Shown: positions 50,239-60,990, counted from the first letter of the stretch. The stretch: DNA of 64,000 nt from Candidatus Methanoperedens sp. (GCA_028717345.1 JAQUNZ010000001.1:1-64000), one strand, 5' to 3'. The notes: generated by a model not told the origin, from the sequence alone. Translations and numbers: made by a program.

Positions 50239-50336
50239 GATATTATCTGATGATGCCGGCTGCCTTAAGACTTCCTGCCTGAAATAAACACCCTGAACCA
50301 CAAGGAATATAAATTCTTATAACAATCAGACCTCCA

Positions 50337-51635
50337 ATGAAAGTCTATAAATCATACGAGGACCTGCCCAGGATAAAACTCCCGCTGGGGCAGGATGTAT
50401 TTATAAGTGACAGCACTATCCGCGACGGCTCACAGATGGCAGGGATAGTGATGAAAAAAAAGCACAAGACCGAGATTTATGAATATCTTCATAAGATCGG
50501 GATCGAGAAGCTTGAGACTTTCGTCTATAATGAACGCGACAGGGAAGCAGTCAAAGAAATGCTTGACAGGGGTTATGAATTCCCGGAAGTTACAGGATGG
50601 GCGCGCGCCAATCCAAAGGATATTGATTTCGTACTGAGCATGGACGGCATAAAGGAAACAGGTATCCTCATGTCTGTTTCAGATTCTCATGTTATTGATA
50701 AGATGGGGCTTGCAAGCCGCGAAGAGGCAGAGAAAAAATATACCGATGCGCTGCAGTATGCAGTTGATCATGGTCTCAGGACAAGGGCGCATATCGAAGA
50801 TATGACACGTGCAGATAACGAAGGATTTGTATTCCCGCTTATAGAAAAACTTCTTGAGATCGACCCGGACTGCATTATACGCCTTTGCGATACAGTGGGC
50901 TTTGGCGTGCCGTTCCCTGAGGCTGATGAGCCATATGGTATTCCATATATTGTCAGGAGATTGCGCCAGATCGGGACAAAGAACATTGAAACTCATATCC
51001 ATGATGATTTCGGTATGTCAGTGGCATGTTCCATTGCAGGATACTGGTACGGCGCGAACTGGTCAAGCCTGACTTTCCTGGGAATAGGTGAACGGGCAGG
51101 TAATGCCGAACTTGAGAAAGTCGCCCTGTTCCTGATACAGCGTGTGGAAGGATTCCAGAAATACGACCTTAGATCAGTTACTGAATTTGCTGATTTTATG
51201 GAAAGGGAGATCGGAATAAGGGTGCCGCGCAACAAATCCGTAGTGGGGAAGAACATCTTTGCCCACGAGAGCGGCATACATACCGCAGGCATTATAAAAA
51301 ATCCATTCACTTACGAGCCCTATCCGCCTGAAATAGTTGGCGGAAAAAGGCAGTTGATGATAGGGGATTCTTCCGGACTTGAAGTGATAAGGTTCAAGGT
51401 AGAGGAGACGCTGAATGATCTGATGCATGTGGACACGAAGATCGATAAGAACGATCCGCGCGTGAAAGCAATACAAGCTGATATCCAGAAATTGTATAAT
51501 GAGGAGAAGCGCATATCTGCGATATCTGATGAGGAACTCAAGAAATTCGTTGAGAAATATTTCATGCTTGGGTCTATCATCGAGGAACACAGCGCCAACG
51601 GGATGCATAATTCGAAAAAAGCAAAGAAAAAATAA
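50337..51635 (+). CDS. 2-isopropylmalate/homocitrate synthase family protein
   Basis: ISDSTIRDGSQMAGI, HIHDDFGMSVA, HESGIHTAGI. Confidence 0.88.
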   Translation: MKVYKSYEDLPRIKLPLGQDVFISDSTIRDGSQMAGIVMKKKHKTEIYEYLHKIGIEKLETFVYNERDREAVKEMLDRGYEFPEVTGWARANPKDIDFVLSMDGIKETGILMSVSDSHVIDKMGLASREEAEKKYTDALQYAVDHGLRTRAHIEDMTRADNEGFVFPLIEKLLEIDPDCIIRLCDTVGFGVPFPEADEPYGIPYIVRRLRQIGTKNIETHIHDDFGMSVACSIAGYWYGANWSSLTFLGIGERAGNAELEKVALFLIQRVEGFQKYDLRSVTEFADFMEREIGIRVPRNKSVVGKNIFAHESGIHTAGIIKNPFTYEPYPPEIVGGKRQLMIGDSSGLEVIRFKVEETLNDLMHVDTKIDKNDPRVKAIQADIQKLYNEEKRISAISDEELKKFVEKYFMLGSIIEEHSANGMHNSKKAKKK

Positions 51636-51691
51636 TGCTTTTTCGGATGTAAACATATATAAACCCTTGAAGCGAATAGCTGACAGGGATT

Positions 51692-52684
51692 ATGAAATCA
51701 GAGAAAGTTATTGTAACACTGCTGGGTGCGATATTTGTTGTATCAATTGCCATTGTACTGATAAATAGCGATGCTCTCATAACTGAAAAAGAATACAAAC
51801 CATCTGCATACTTTTCCATACGCGAGATCGATGTAAAACCTGTTGAGGTAACAAGCTCCCTGATAGAGGTTAACGTCACCGCATACATTTATCACGGCGA
51901 AGGTGAGGCAAAGAACCCCATAATGCTGATACGTGCGATAAACAGCAACACTGGTCTGCATGAGGCTGAAGTCTCTACCCCCATACCTGAGAGCGACAGT
52001 GATAAAACAGTAACAGCTTCAGCGAAATTAAAAGTAGAACTAAACGGGAACTATGACCTCAGGATACTGCTATATGACAACGGCAGCATCAGGGAGAGCG
52101 GTTCGGTGGGAATAAAAGGTTTGAATGCGCTGACGCCTGCTGCAAAAAAGAGCGGTATCGAGGTCAATAATATTGATTTTATCGTAGCAGGAGCATCAGG
52201 CGGAATTGCATCAATAAGGTCTGATATATACCTTGAGAACAAATGGGCAGCGCCCTCTGAGAACATGAACATGATCGTCAAGGCGCGGCAGGCTGAATCG
52301 AACCTTCTTGCTGATAAAAAAACATCCGAGACAGGAGTCGTCGCAGGTGAAGCTACATCTGTAAAAAGCGTCCAGCTTGATGTGCCTGAGGGTTATAATT
52401 ATATGATGGTAGTAGAGCTCTGGAAAGGAGATGTTATGGTAAATACATGGGAGAAAGCGCTGATGCTGGCTCCCACAAAAACCGTCCCGAAAGAGAGCCA
52501 GGAGAAGAAGATGACCCTAGAAGTTTCTAAGTTCATGCGAGAGGGCGGCGCTGCGCCAGTTCCTGGAGCAACGATGGCTGCCGCTGCCGAGGCATATCCC
52601 ACAAAGAAACAGGAACCCGGGTTTGAGGTAATAGCAGCAATTGCTGCGCTGATATTGGTAATAGCATTAAGGAGGAGATCATAA
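51692..52684 (+). CDS. Secreted protein with PGF-CTERM-like anchor
   Basis: N-terminal TM/signal; C-terminal EPGFEVIAAIAALILVIALRRRS. Confidence 0.7.
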   Translation: MKSEKVIVTLLGAIFVVSIAIVLINSDALITEKEYKPSAYFSIREIDVKPVEVTSSLIEVNVTAYIYHGEGEAKNPIMLIRAINSNTGLHEAEVSTPIPESDSDKTVTASAKLKVELNGNYDLRILLYDNGSIRESGSVGIKGLNALTPAAKKSGIEVNNIDFIVAGASGGIASIRSDIYLENKWAAPSENMNMIVKARQAESNLLADKKTSETGVVAGEATSVKSVQLDVPEGYNYMMVVELWKGDVMVNTWEKALMLAPTKTVPKESQEKKMTLEVSKFMREGGAAPVPGATMAAAAEAYPTKKQEPGFEVIAAIAALILVIALRRRS

Positions 52685-52905
52685 TGATAAACCGGGAAAA
52701 ATTAGAGGATTATTTTTATCTTGGAACGTTCCTGATAGCAATGCTATTCGCATTACTGTCTGTAATTAAGATATATTTCTCTATTGAAGAACTTATTCGC
52801 GTCTGGTTCACCTACAAATATCAGAACATATTTCAGGCGCTTTATGGCATTTCAGTCCTGGCGATATGCGTCTATCTGATGAGGGAAAGACTCATAAAAA
52901 GATAG
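52684..52905 (+). CDS. Small two-TM membrane protein
   Basis: ATG overlaps the preceding stop; 73 aa. Confidence 0.5.
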   Translation: MINREKLEDYFYLGTFLIAMLFALLSVIKIYFSIEELIRVWFTYKYQNIFQALYGISVLAICVYLMRERLIKR

Positions 52906-52916
52906 AGTTGCTGTAG

Positions 52917-52985
52917 CCTGACACTAACCCGGAACTTCATCCGCTGGCGCATGCCGCTGTCCGTTGCCGTAACCCTAGTGTCAGG
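52917..52985. repeat. 10-bp inverted repeat CCTGACACTA...TAGTGTCAGG
   Basis: Perfect arms 52917-52926 and 52976-52985 in non-coding DNA. Confidence 0.6.
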
Positions 52986-53163
52986 CGATATCGCGTGTAC
53001 CGCATTGGGGTTGTCTGTACGGTCATAGATTTTGGCGTTGCCGTTCTCCCGCAAGGACCTATCAACACGATTTGCCCCAGATTTCGTAGGTCTGGAACAT
53101 TTATATATTGATTATTAAGTATATAGGGTTATCCACGACTGTCACGCCAGTCGATTGCGTGCA

Positions 53164-53258
53164 CACGTATGCCAGTGCGCTGGCATACGTGGACTTGAGG
53201 TATCACCGAATCACGCATCGGAAGGGCGTGTCCACGTATGCCCCGCAGGGCATACGTG
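53164..53258. repeat. Two hairpins sharing the stem CACGTATGCC
   Basis: CACGTATGCCAG-TGCG-CTGGCATACGTG (53164-53191) and CACGTATGCCC-CGCA-GGGCATACGTG (53233-53258). Confidence 0.7.
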
Positions 53259-53290
53259 TGCGCGGAGTCGAGAACCCGCCGGGTTTCGGT

Positions 53291-53848
53291 TCATCCACGA
53301 AGCATCTTCATAATATCGTGTTTTGTCACCATGCCTACCACTACCCCTTTTTCAAGAACAAGAACCGCAGGATTCTTTTCCAGTATCCTTGAGACCGTAT
53401 TTGCATCAGAGGTGAGAGAGACCGTAGGGAAGGACTCACCCATGATATTTCGCACCAGTAGATGCGAGACTTTCTTGATATCCTGATCAGTCATGGATGA
53501 CACTATCTGGTCAGTGGATATGCTGCCAACAGGAACTCCTTTATCTATTACCGGCATCTGGGAAAATCCATGTTCCTCAAGTATGCGAACAGCATCCTCT
53601 ATCGAGCTGTCTGAAGTAGTATGAATGATGGGTGAATGCATAACGTCCCTGACAAGCACCTTTTCTTTGCGCGCAGCATCAAACGCATCGAATATCTTAT
53701 GCAGTGTGGAAAGCCTTGGATCAACATCACCGGATTCGATACGCGCAATCAGGGGCTGGCTCACGCCTGCACGGGTAGCAAGGTCGTGCTGGGTAAGACC
53801 CAATTCCAGACGCAGTTTTTTGAAATCTTCGGGTGTTGGTAGGAACAT
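53291..53848 (-). CDS. Xre-type HTH protein with tandem CBS domains
   Basis: LGLTQHDLATRAGVSQPLIARIESG; two CBS motifs. Confidence 0.9.
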   Translation of the reverse strand: MFLPTPEDFKKLRLELGLTQHDLATRAGVSQPLIARIESGDVDPRLSTLHKIFDAFDAARKEKVLVRDVMHSPIIHTTSDSSIEDAVRILEEHGFSQMPVIDKGVPVGSISTDQIVSSMTDQDIKKVSHLLVRNIMGESFPTVSLTSDANTVSRILEKNPAVLVLEKGVVVGMVTKHDIMKMLRG

Positions 53849-53909
53849 AATATATTACTATGGGTAATTAAATGTATATCAATATTACTGTGGGATATAA
53901 TATCATATT

Positions 53910-54875
53910 TCACTCCCCCATTTTTCTCACAACAACGCTTCCGTCCCTCATCCTCACCAGCCTCTCCTTCATGATCCCATACTTATGATAACTCATCGCC
54001 TCCACATGCCCGATGCCCAGGCGCTTGATCATTACCTTTGCATCATCCTGCGACATAGAAAGCTCCTCAACAGGAGGCGCGGTTCTAATCTGTTTCTTTG
54101 CATAAATTACCCCGTCCTTGAGGTTAGCTCCTGCAAATCCCTTTGCATCATTCAATATCAGCGTCCCTCTCTTCATGTACGCGCCGGCGAACTCACCTGC
54201 CATGCCATCCACTATCACAATACCCCCATCAAGATGCGCTCCCGAATTCATACCCGCATCGCCTTTTACATGAACAACGCCTTTTCGCATCAGAATACCT
54301 GTGCCGTTGTAAGCATCCCCTTCCACCGAAACAAGGGTATCACAATAACACCGCGCCGATATTGTCCCGCGAAGTATGCCGTCGTTGAGAATAAGATGCT
54401 TTTTCTGCTCGATGTAATTATTTTTGATGAGAGTGTCTTTTCCCACCCCATTGCAGAGAATGTCTGTTATTGACCTGAATTTTCGATAACCCTGTTGGTC
54501 CGAGACGACTTCGACTATATTCCCCATAGGTTCTTCCACGTTCCCTTTTACATATATGATCCCTGCGACCATACCCATTCCCATCTCAGATGCCACATCG
54601 CCTTCAATATACAGTTTGCCTGCTTTTTCAACATTTCCAGAACCTCCGAACTGCCTGATATCAGCGCCCATGCTGTTGGCAAGTCGTTTCCCTGCATTTG
54701 CACGAATCCTGACTTCCCCCCCGCTTCTTAATTCATCCACAAGGTCTTTGAAGGTATAATTTGTATCCTCCTGGGACGGTATGATGTTGTCAGGGCGGAG
54801 TCTGCTGGCTTTCAATGTGAACGTGTAGGTATAATCACAGAGGCTGTCAATTTGCTCTTTCAGTTTCAGGTACAT
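53910..54875 (-). CDS. GXGXG-domain protein (GltB C-terminal/FwdC-like)
   Basis: Beta-helical repeats GGIVIVDGMAGEFAGAYMKRGTLILNDAKGFAGANLKDG. Confidence 0.8.
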   Translation of the reverse strand: MYLKLKEQIDSLCDYTYTFTLKASRLRPDNIIPSQEDTNYTFKDLVDELRSGGEVRIRANAGKRLANSMGADIRQFGGSGNVEKAGKLYIEGDVASEMGMGMVAGIIYVKGNVEEPMGNIVEVVSDQQGYRKFRSITDILCNGVGKDTLIKNNYIEQKKHLILNDGILRGTISARCYCDTLVSVEGDAYNGTGILMRKGVVHVKGDAGMNSGAHLDGGIVIVDGMAGEFAGAYMKRGTLILNDAKGFAGANLKDGVIYAKKQIRTAPPVEELSMSQDDAKVMIKRLGIGHVEAMSYHKYGIMKERLVRMRDGSVVVRKMGE

Positions 54876-54879
54876 TGTG

Positions 54880-55130
54880 CTCTTAGTTCTTGCTTTGATA
54901 TATTATATAGCCACTGCCAAAGCAATACGCAAAATTCACTCTGTAATGTTGCCTTTAGAATGGAGAGGGCATCAGCTATTTCCTTGGGTATTCTTACCGC
55001 GATACTGCCTCCAAGGTTGAAGGTTTTGCGCTTGAACAAATCCACAAGTCTGTCGTGTTCTTTTTCATCTATCCATTCATCTTTACATTGTGGACAGACC
55101 TCAACAGGGGATATTAAGAGGCTTGTTGTT
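54880..55130 (-). pseudogene. Possible frameshifted AbrB-like antitoxin remnant
   Basis: CPQCKDEWIDEKEHDRLVDLFKRKTFNLGGSIAVRIPKEIADALSIL then apparent frameshift; no clear start. Confidence 0.35.
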
Positions 55131-55264
55131 GGGACAACGAGAGAACCAAAAGGAGAATGGATACGCTCGCTGACGCTGCTTGAGAAGAACGGATAATTAT
55201 CAAGATGCTGTCGGCGGTCAGGATATGAAAAGTTATAAATACACTTATGAATACAGTTAATTCT

Positions 55265-55498
55265 ATGGCACATAAAACATTGACAATCTCTGAAGAAGCG
55301 TATGAAGCGCTTGCAGCACTTAAAAAAGAAGGGGAGAGCTTCACTGAACTGGTAAAGCGCATCACTGCACCCCTCAGGAAGAAAAAACTTAGTGAATTTA
55401 TTGGCATAATGGCCGGTCCGGAATATGATGATTTTGAAAAAGCTGTCCTGGAAGTAAGGCACTCCAAGAGTACCAGATTGGAAAGGATGAAACTATGA
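55265..55498 (+). CDS. vapB: VapB-type (DUF217-like) antitoxin
   Basis: MAHKTLTISEEAYEALAALKKEGESFTELVKRI; overlaps PIN gene. Confidence 0.85.
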   Translation: MAHKTLTISEEAYEALAALKKEGESFTELVKRITAPLRKKKLSEFIGIMAGPEYDDFEKAVLEVRHSKSTRLERMKL

Positions 55499-55899
55499 CT
55501 GTCCTTGATTCCAATTTTATAATAGACATCCTCAGAGACAAGGGGGTTTCGGAAATAACAGTGGATATGATTGATGACCCAAAAACGACCATAATAAATG
55601 TATTTGAACTTTATTTCGGAGCGAGACTTTCTGTAAAACAAGAAGAAAATATCTCAAACATCAATACTTTACTTAAATCCATAAAAATTATTGACTTTGA
55701 TAGATATGCGGCAGCAAAAGCTGCTGATATCCATGCAAAATTAAAGAATGCAGGAAAATACATTGACATCCTTGATGTTCTCGTTGCAGGCATCGTTATT
55801 GTAAATAACGAAGAGCTTGTGACCAGGAATCTTGATCATTTTAGGCGGATACCCGGTCTGAGATGCACCTCATGGCAGCCAGGGGATTATGGAAGATAA
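55495..55899 (+). CDS. vapC: VapC PIN-domain toxin
   Basis: VLDSNFIIDILRDKG...ILDVLVAGIVIVNNEELVTRNLDHFRRIPGL. Confidence 0.9.
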   Translation: MTVLDSNFIIDILRDKGVSEITVDMIDDPKTTIINVFELYFGARLSVKQEENISNINTLLKSIKIIDFDRYAAAKAADIHAKLKNAGKYIDILDVLVAGIVIVNNEELVTRNLDHFRRIPGLRCTSWQPGDYGR

Positions 55900-56173
55900 G
55901 AAGATTAAAGGAATAATGAATTATTCGGAAGAAGATGGAACAAAAGAGATACCAGGTATTAAAAATAGACTAAATGCTTTGAGACAAGATCTTGCAGAAT
56001 TGAATAATTACAGGGATAGATGGACAGATTTTGATGTGGCTGTCATTTGTTGGTTGGTGGCACGATCCTGACGAGATAGAATTCTGGAAAGAAACTGAAC
56101 TTTAAACCTGTTTTGATTCTATAATGATATATCCGGTATAAGGTGGCGTTTTTTCAAAAAAGTTCGATGTTGT

Positions 56174-56650
56174 TTATCTTACAACTACAACAGCATCAAC
56201 TACCATTGTCCCGAATGGCATAACAACAATTTTAACATCATATTTGGTGTTTGGCGAAAGCATGGGGGCAGTACCAATAGTGTAGCCAATAAACGTATTG
56301 TTTACAGTGTAGGAACTAGTACCATTTGTCAAATAAGTGGTGATTATCTGGTCTCCAACATTAAAATCAGAACTTGATATTTGATATACAGGCGATTCTC
56401 CTGCCGGAACTATTGATATCTTCCATGATCCTGATCTTAACGGGTCTCCGGATTTGTGCACGATTTTCAGATCATAAATATTGATCGTTTCTGGAACATT
56501 ACCTAATGTAATAACCGCAGTCGGCCCTTTTTGATTCATATTACTGCCAAAACCAAATCCGAATGCCGCAATTACTGCCGCTAATATGACTGTGATCGCA
56601 ACCATCAGGATAACTCCTATCACTGGTGATACTGCTGTTTCGTCCTTCAT
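56174..56650 (-). CDS. Archaeal type IV pilin
   Basis: [34 protein letters not shown]-terminal pilin motif. Confidence 0.9.
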   Translation of the reverse strand: MKDETAVSPVIGVILMVAITVILAAVIAAFGFGFGSNMNQKGPTAVITLGNVPETINIYDLKIVHKSGDPLRSGSWKISIVPAGESPVYQISSSDFNVGDQIITTYLTNGTSSYTVNNTFIGYTIGTAPMLSPNTKYDVKIVVMPFGTMVVDAVVVVR

Positions 56651-56726
56651 GATCGTTCTGCTATTGCCTAATATTAGATAAATAAAGATGCCCTCTGAAA
56701 AAAGAAAAAGAGGGCATGAGATAATT

Positions 56727-57245
<519 letters not shown>

Positions 57246-57446
57246 TTATTTTTCCTCTTGTTTCCTCTTAACGACTTTTTCGAGCTTTTTAGCCCACATA
57301 TCCTCAACGTGCGTATATTCGCAGTCAAGATAATGATGGACCGCTTTGGCGAGGGCATCTTTGGTAGCGGTTTCTCCAGTCTTATTTTTTAAAGCCTCGA
57401 GATCCTCTACCATAAGAACCGTCTGCACGTGCATGATCTTCGCCAT
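57246..57446 (-). CDS. Small hypothetical protein upstream of pilins
   Basis: 66 aa, closely spaced with pilin genes. Confidence 0.5.
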   Translation of the reverse strand: MAKIMHVQTVLMVEDLEALKNKTGETATKDALAKAVHHYLDCEYTHVEDMWAKKLEKVVKRKQEEK

Positions 57447-57633
57447 TATTCATCTCCTTTGATTGGGTATTCCCCGCAACAATTATTGCGGTCCAACCTT
57501 CTAATCATATCATTATAATGATAATGTATTTAAATGTTGCGCCATTAATGATAATTCACATAATTCTAATGACCAATAACGACCGGTTTTTCCATTTGAT
57601 CGCGATGAACTGAAAAAAATGAGATCTGGCCCT

Positions 57634-58806
57634 TTATATATGCTCCAGAGCCTGTTTTACATCTGCAATTATATCTTCGACATCCTCAAGCCCCACAGAC
57701 ATGCGCACAAGTTCGTCCTGAATGCCATATTTTAACCTGTTCTCTCGCGGGATGACGGCATGGGTCATTGACGCAGGATGCTGGACAAGGGTCGCTGTCT
57801 CACCCAGGCTCACCGCAAGGGTACACAGCTTCAGGGCATTCAGAAATACTGGGACATCTCCTGCATTTTTAAGAACAAAAGCTATCATTCCACCATTCCC
57901 CTTCATCTGCTTTCCTGCAATCTCTTTTTGCGGGAAGCTCAAAAGTCCGGGATATAGCACACGTTCTATCTTCTCATGACCCTCAAGGAACCTTGCAACA
58001 TCCATCGCATTTGAATTATGCCTGTCCATCCTTACAGCAAGCGTCTTCATCCCCCTGATTATAAGCCAGGCGTTAAAGGGACTTAATGCTCCACCTATGT
58101 TCTTTGCAGTGTGCCTTGTTGAGCTTATGAAAGAAGATGTGCCAACCACAATGCCGCCTATCGTGTCCCCGTGACCGTTCAGGTATTTTGTGGCGCTGTG
58201 CAACACCACATCTGCGCCAAGCGACAGGGGTCGCTGGAAATAAGGGCTCATATAGGTATTGTCCACAAAAACCAGTGACCCTTTCTCATGTGCAATATCA
58301 GATACAGCATTAATATCTGTCAGTTTCATGGTCGGATTAGCGGGAGTCTCAAAGAAAACAAGCTTTGTTTCCGCCAGGAATGCATTTTCAACGCTGTTGA
58401 GGTCAGAGGTATCCACAAAACTCACCTTTACCCCGAATTTTGCAAGGTCAACGAAAAGGTCGTATGTGCTTCCATATAGTACTTCATCTGCGATAATATG
58501 GTCACCAGATTTCACCGAGGATAATACAGCCGTACTGATGGCTGCCATCCCGGATGCCTGCGCCAGTGCAGCCTCCCCGCCTTCAAGATCAGCTATCTTT
58601 TCTTCAAGCACCTCAGTGGTAGGATTCATGCCACGGGAATACACATAACCTTTTTCTTTCCCGCTCATCAGCCTTGCCCCGTGGGCTGCGTCTTTGAATA
58701 CAAAAGGCGCGGTCTGATATATTGGAGGCACCATAGCTCTTAGCTCTGATTTTTTCTCACCTGCGTGGATAGCACGTGTGGAAAATCCGGTTTTCCTGAT
58801 GGTCAT
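57634..58806 (-). CDS. Cys/Met metabolism PLP-dependent enzyme (cystathionine gamma-lyase/methionine gamma-lyase family)
   Basis: TRAIHAGEK, YSRGMNPTTEVLEEKIADLEGGEAALAQASGMAA, HSATKYLNGHGDTIGG. Confidence 0.93.
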   Translation of the reverse strand: MTIRKTGFSTRAIHAGEKKSELRAMVPPIYQTAPFVFKDAAHGARLMSGKEKGYVYSRGMNPTTEVLEEKIADLEGGEAALAQASGMAAISTAVLSSVKSGDHIIADEVLYGSTYDLFVDLAKFGVKVSFVDTSDLNSVENAFLAETKLVFFETPANPTMKLTDINAVSDIAHEKGSLVFVDNTYMSPYFQRPLSLGADVVLHSATKYLNGHGDTIGGIVVGTSSFISSTRHTAKNIGGALSPFNAWLIIRGMKTLAVRMDRHNSNAMDVARFLEGHEKIERVLYPGLLSFPQKEIAGKQMKGNGGMIAFVLKNAGDVPVFLNALKLCTLAVSLGETATLVQHPASMTHAVIPRENRLKYGIQDELVRMSVGLEDVEDIIADVKQALEHI

Positions 58807-58826
58807 GAATTCCAGTTCACTCCTTG

Positions 58827-58907
58827 TTACCCATCTGCGCTATAGGTGAGACCGCATTCAGGACAGGAATAGGTGATAATATCCAGTCCCTTTTCGCTTT
58901 TTTTCAT
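58827..58907 (-). CDS. 26-aa CPxCG microprotein
   Basis: MKKSEKGLDIITYSCPECGLTYSADG*; starts 1 nt past the end of the 58909-59418 ORF. Confidence 0.4.
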   Translation of the reverse strand: MKKSEKGLDIITYSCPECGLTYSADG

Positions 58908-58908
58908 A

Positions 58909-59418
58909 TTATTCTGAATCCCCTCTTTGAGCCAGGGGCGAGCCACACCCGCCGCAGTACCTGTTTGATGTTGGATTTTCCCGTCCGCACGAACATGTTA
59001 TCCGTTTTTCGGTCAGGACGAAAAGTTCTGATAAGCGGTCTGAATTCTTATGAACGACTTCCCATAGAGAATATAACGGCACCATAATGAGCAGGAAAAA
59101 AACGATATGATAAATACCGTAAGGCAGGAATTCGGAATAAGGTCGAAATGTAACATACAATGTTATTATCACAAGCGTAAGAACAAGACCAGTTACTATA
59201 GACCGCGAGTCTTCATTGGTTATTACATTGTTGAACTCAAAGCCGAACTTCAGCAGTATTATTATCACAGCAATAGATAACGCAATATCCACAAAAGAAT
59301 AGAATTCCACAGTGTTCTTAAGTGTCAGCACGGCAGCGAATTTGATAAGTATTATAAGAATAAGAGCCGTTATCGCTCTTGCTATTGGTCTGTACAGTTC
59401 CTTGTTCATATCCCACAC
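58909..59418 (-). CDS. Membrane protein with C-terminal zinc ribbon
   Basis: Four TM; CSCGRENPTSNRYCGGCGSPL. Confidence 0.65.
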   Translation of the reverse strand: MWDMNKELYRPIARAITALILIILIKFAAVLTLKNTVEFYSFVDIALSIAVIIILLKFGFEFNNVITNEDSRSIVTGLVLTLVIITLYVTFRPYSEFLPYGIYHIVFFLLIMVPLYSLWEVVHKNSDRLSELFVLTEKRITCSCGRENPTSNRYCGGCGSPLAQRGDSE

Positions 59419-59508
59419 TTAAATTTCATGCAATATTAATGTAAGCCTATTTCAACCCTTAGCTTCATACAAATACCTTCATATATCTTTTGACTTATAT
59501 CAACGATC

Positions 59509-60039
59509 ATGGACATTCCTGGTCTTCACAAAGAAAACACACAGGCTTCACACAGATATGCAATACTTACTGTCAGCACATCAAGATATGCGAAATACGG
59601 GTCAACCGACCGACCCGAACGGGCTGAAGACGCATCAGGAAAGCTCATCTGGGGGATGATACAGGTGCAGGGTGGCGAAGTAGTGCATTACGAGCTGATC
59701 CCTGATGATATTGAAATGATAAGACACACTTTAAAGAATTGCCTGTATTCCGAAGCTGACGTTTTGATCTTTACAGGGGGAACAGGTCTATCTCCCACAG
59801 ACGTCACCATCGAATCTGTGACGCCATATCTTGAAAAAGAGATAACAGGTTTTGGCGAGCTTTTCCGACAAAAAAGCATCGACCAGATAGGAAATGCGGT
59901 CATGCTGACAAGAGCGATCGCCGGAGTTGCGAGAAAGAAAGCGATATTCTGCCTTCCCGGATCGCCGAACGCTGTCAAGCTCGCACTTGAGATCATGCTT
60001 CCTGAGATGGGGCATATCATAAAACATATAAAGGGATAA
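59509..60039 (+). CDS. moaB: Molybdenum cofactor biosynthesis protein B
   Basis: FTGGTGLSPTDVTIESV, LPGSPNAVKLALE. Confidence 0.92.
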   Translation: MDIPGLHKENTQASHRYAILTVSTSRYAKYGSTDRPERAEDASGKLIWGMIQVQGGEVVHYELIPDDIEMIRHTLKNCLYSEADVLIFTGGTGLSPTDVTIESVTPYLEKEITGFGELFRQKSIDQIGNAVMLTRAIAGVARKKAIFCLPGSPNAVKLALEIMLPEMGHIIKHIKG

Positions 60040-60110
60040 AAATCTGCGTTGAAGGTTTCGTCTGTTATGAGCAATATACTTATGTTAATGTACTATAAAT
60101 AGTGATAATA

Positions 60111-60392
60111 ATGCAAAAACTAATAGTCAAACATCCTTATATTACGAAAAAACCTGGAATAAGCAAGGGTAGTCCTATAATAGCAGGAACAAGGCTGAGA
60201 GTCCTGGATATTGTCATTGAATATGAATATCTTGGTCATTCTCCAGATGAAATTATTAGTGCACACCCCCATTTGATCCTTCCTCAGATACATGATGCTT
60301 TATCTTTTTATTATGAGCATAGGAAAGAGATGGATCAAGAAATCAGATCAAGAAAAGAGGCAATAGTAAAACTGCGTGAGAAGTTTACTTGA
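60111..60392 (+). CDS. DUF433 family antitoxin
   Basis: KKPGISKGSPIIAGTRLRVLDIVIEYEYLGHSPDEI. Confidence 0.85.
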   Translation: MQKLIVKHPYITKKPGISKGSPIIAGTRLRVLDIVIEYEYLGHSPDEIISAHPHLILPQIHDALSFYYEHRKEMDQEIRSRKEAIVKLREKFT

Positions 60393-60401
60393 AGAGGGCT
60401 T

Positions 60402-60746
60402 TTGAAAGAGAGAAAACTTCTCAGGATATACGCTGATGAGAATGTAAATATTGCAATTGTTGAAGGTCTGAAGCGCAGAGGTATAGAAGCCTGCTCCGCC
60501 ATAGAGAAAAGGAAGCTTGGTCTTAGCGACGAAGAACAATTGATGTACGCGATCAAGGAGGGAGCAACAATATTTACGCATGACGATGATTTTCTCAGCA
60601 TGGCTACTGAATCTAAAATTGAACACTGTGGGATAATATATGTTCATCAGGAGCATCTTTCTATCGGGGAATGCATACGTCGGCTGAAAGCAATAGTTGA
60701 AACCATGTCTCCTGAAGAAATGCATAATAGTATTTTGTTCCTATGA
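60402..60746 (+). CDS. DUF5615 PIN-like toxin
   Basis: LRIYADENVNIAIVEGLKRRG...FTHDDDFLSMA; TTG start. Confidence 0.85.
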   Translation: MKERKLLRIYADENVNIAIVEGLKRRGIEACSAIEKRKLGLSDEEQLMYAIKEGATIFTHDDDFLSMATESKIEHCGIIYVHQEHLSIGECIRRLKAIVETMSPEEMHNSILFL

Positions 60747-60807
60747 AAAAAGATTCCCGCTTTTACGGTCTAATCTGAGAACGTCAAGTTACGTACTCCG
60801 AATGAAC

Positions 60808-60990
60808 CTAACCCATCAGTTTCAGGAATATCTCCTCAAGGGAGGGCTCCACGTTCCTGATATCGATAATCTTTCCATTATTCTTTGCTACCCAGCCAGT
60901 TATCCTGTTAAATTCCTCGAGGTCGTTCGTTCTGGCAATATAATTCCCTTTATTCCTGACAGCTTCGAAATCGAGGTCTTTACCCCGGTC
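60808..60990 (-). pseudogene. C-terminal fragment of ABC transporter ATP-binding protein
   Basis: Minus frame: GNYIARTNDLEEFNRITGWVAKNNGKIIDIRNVEPSLEEIFLKLMG*; no Walker motifs upstream. Confidence 0.6.

Noticed and set aside
53164-53258. Possible CRISPR array
   Set aside because: Only two related hairpins, no regularly spaced repeats or cas genes.
53108-53392. Plus-strand ORF MIIKYIGLSTTVTPVDCVHTYASALAYVD...
   Set aside because: Lies across hairpin DNA and into the CBS-HTH gene antisense; no recognisable domain, low-complexity translation of palindromes.
55889-56071. 60-aa ORF downstream of VapC
   Set aside because: No recognisable family and an abrupt end; possible remnant but not supportable as a gene.
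57540-57600. Repeated TAATGATAA motifs upstream of the PLP enzyme/small gene region
   Set aside because: A/T-rich simple sequence typical of archaeal intergenic DNA.
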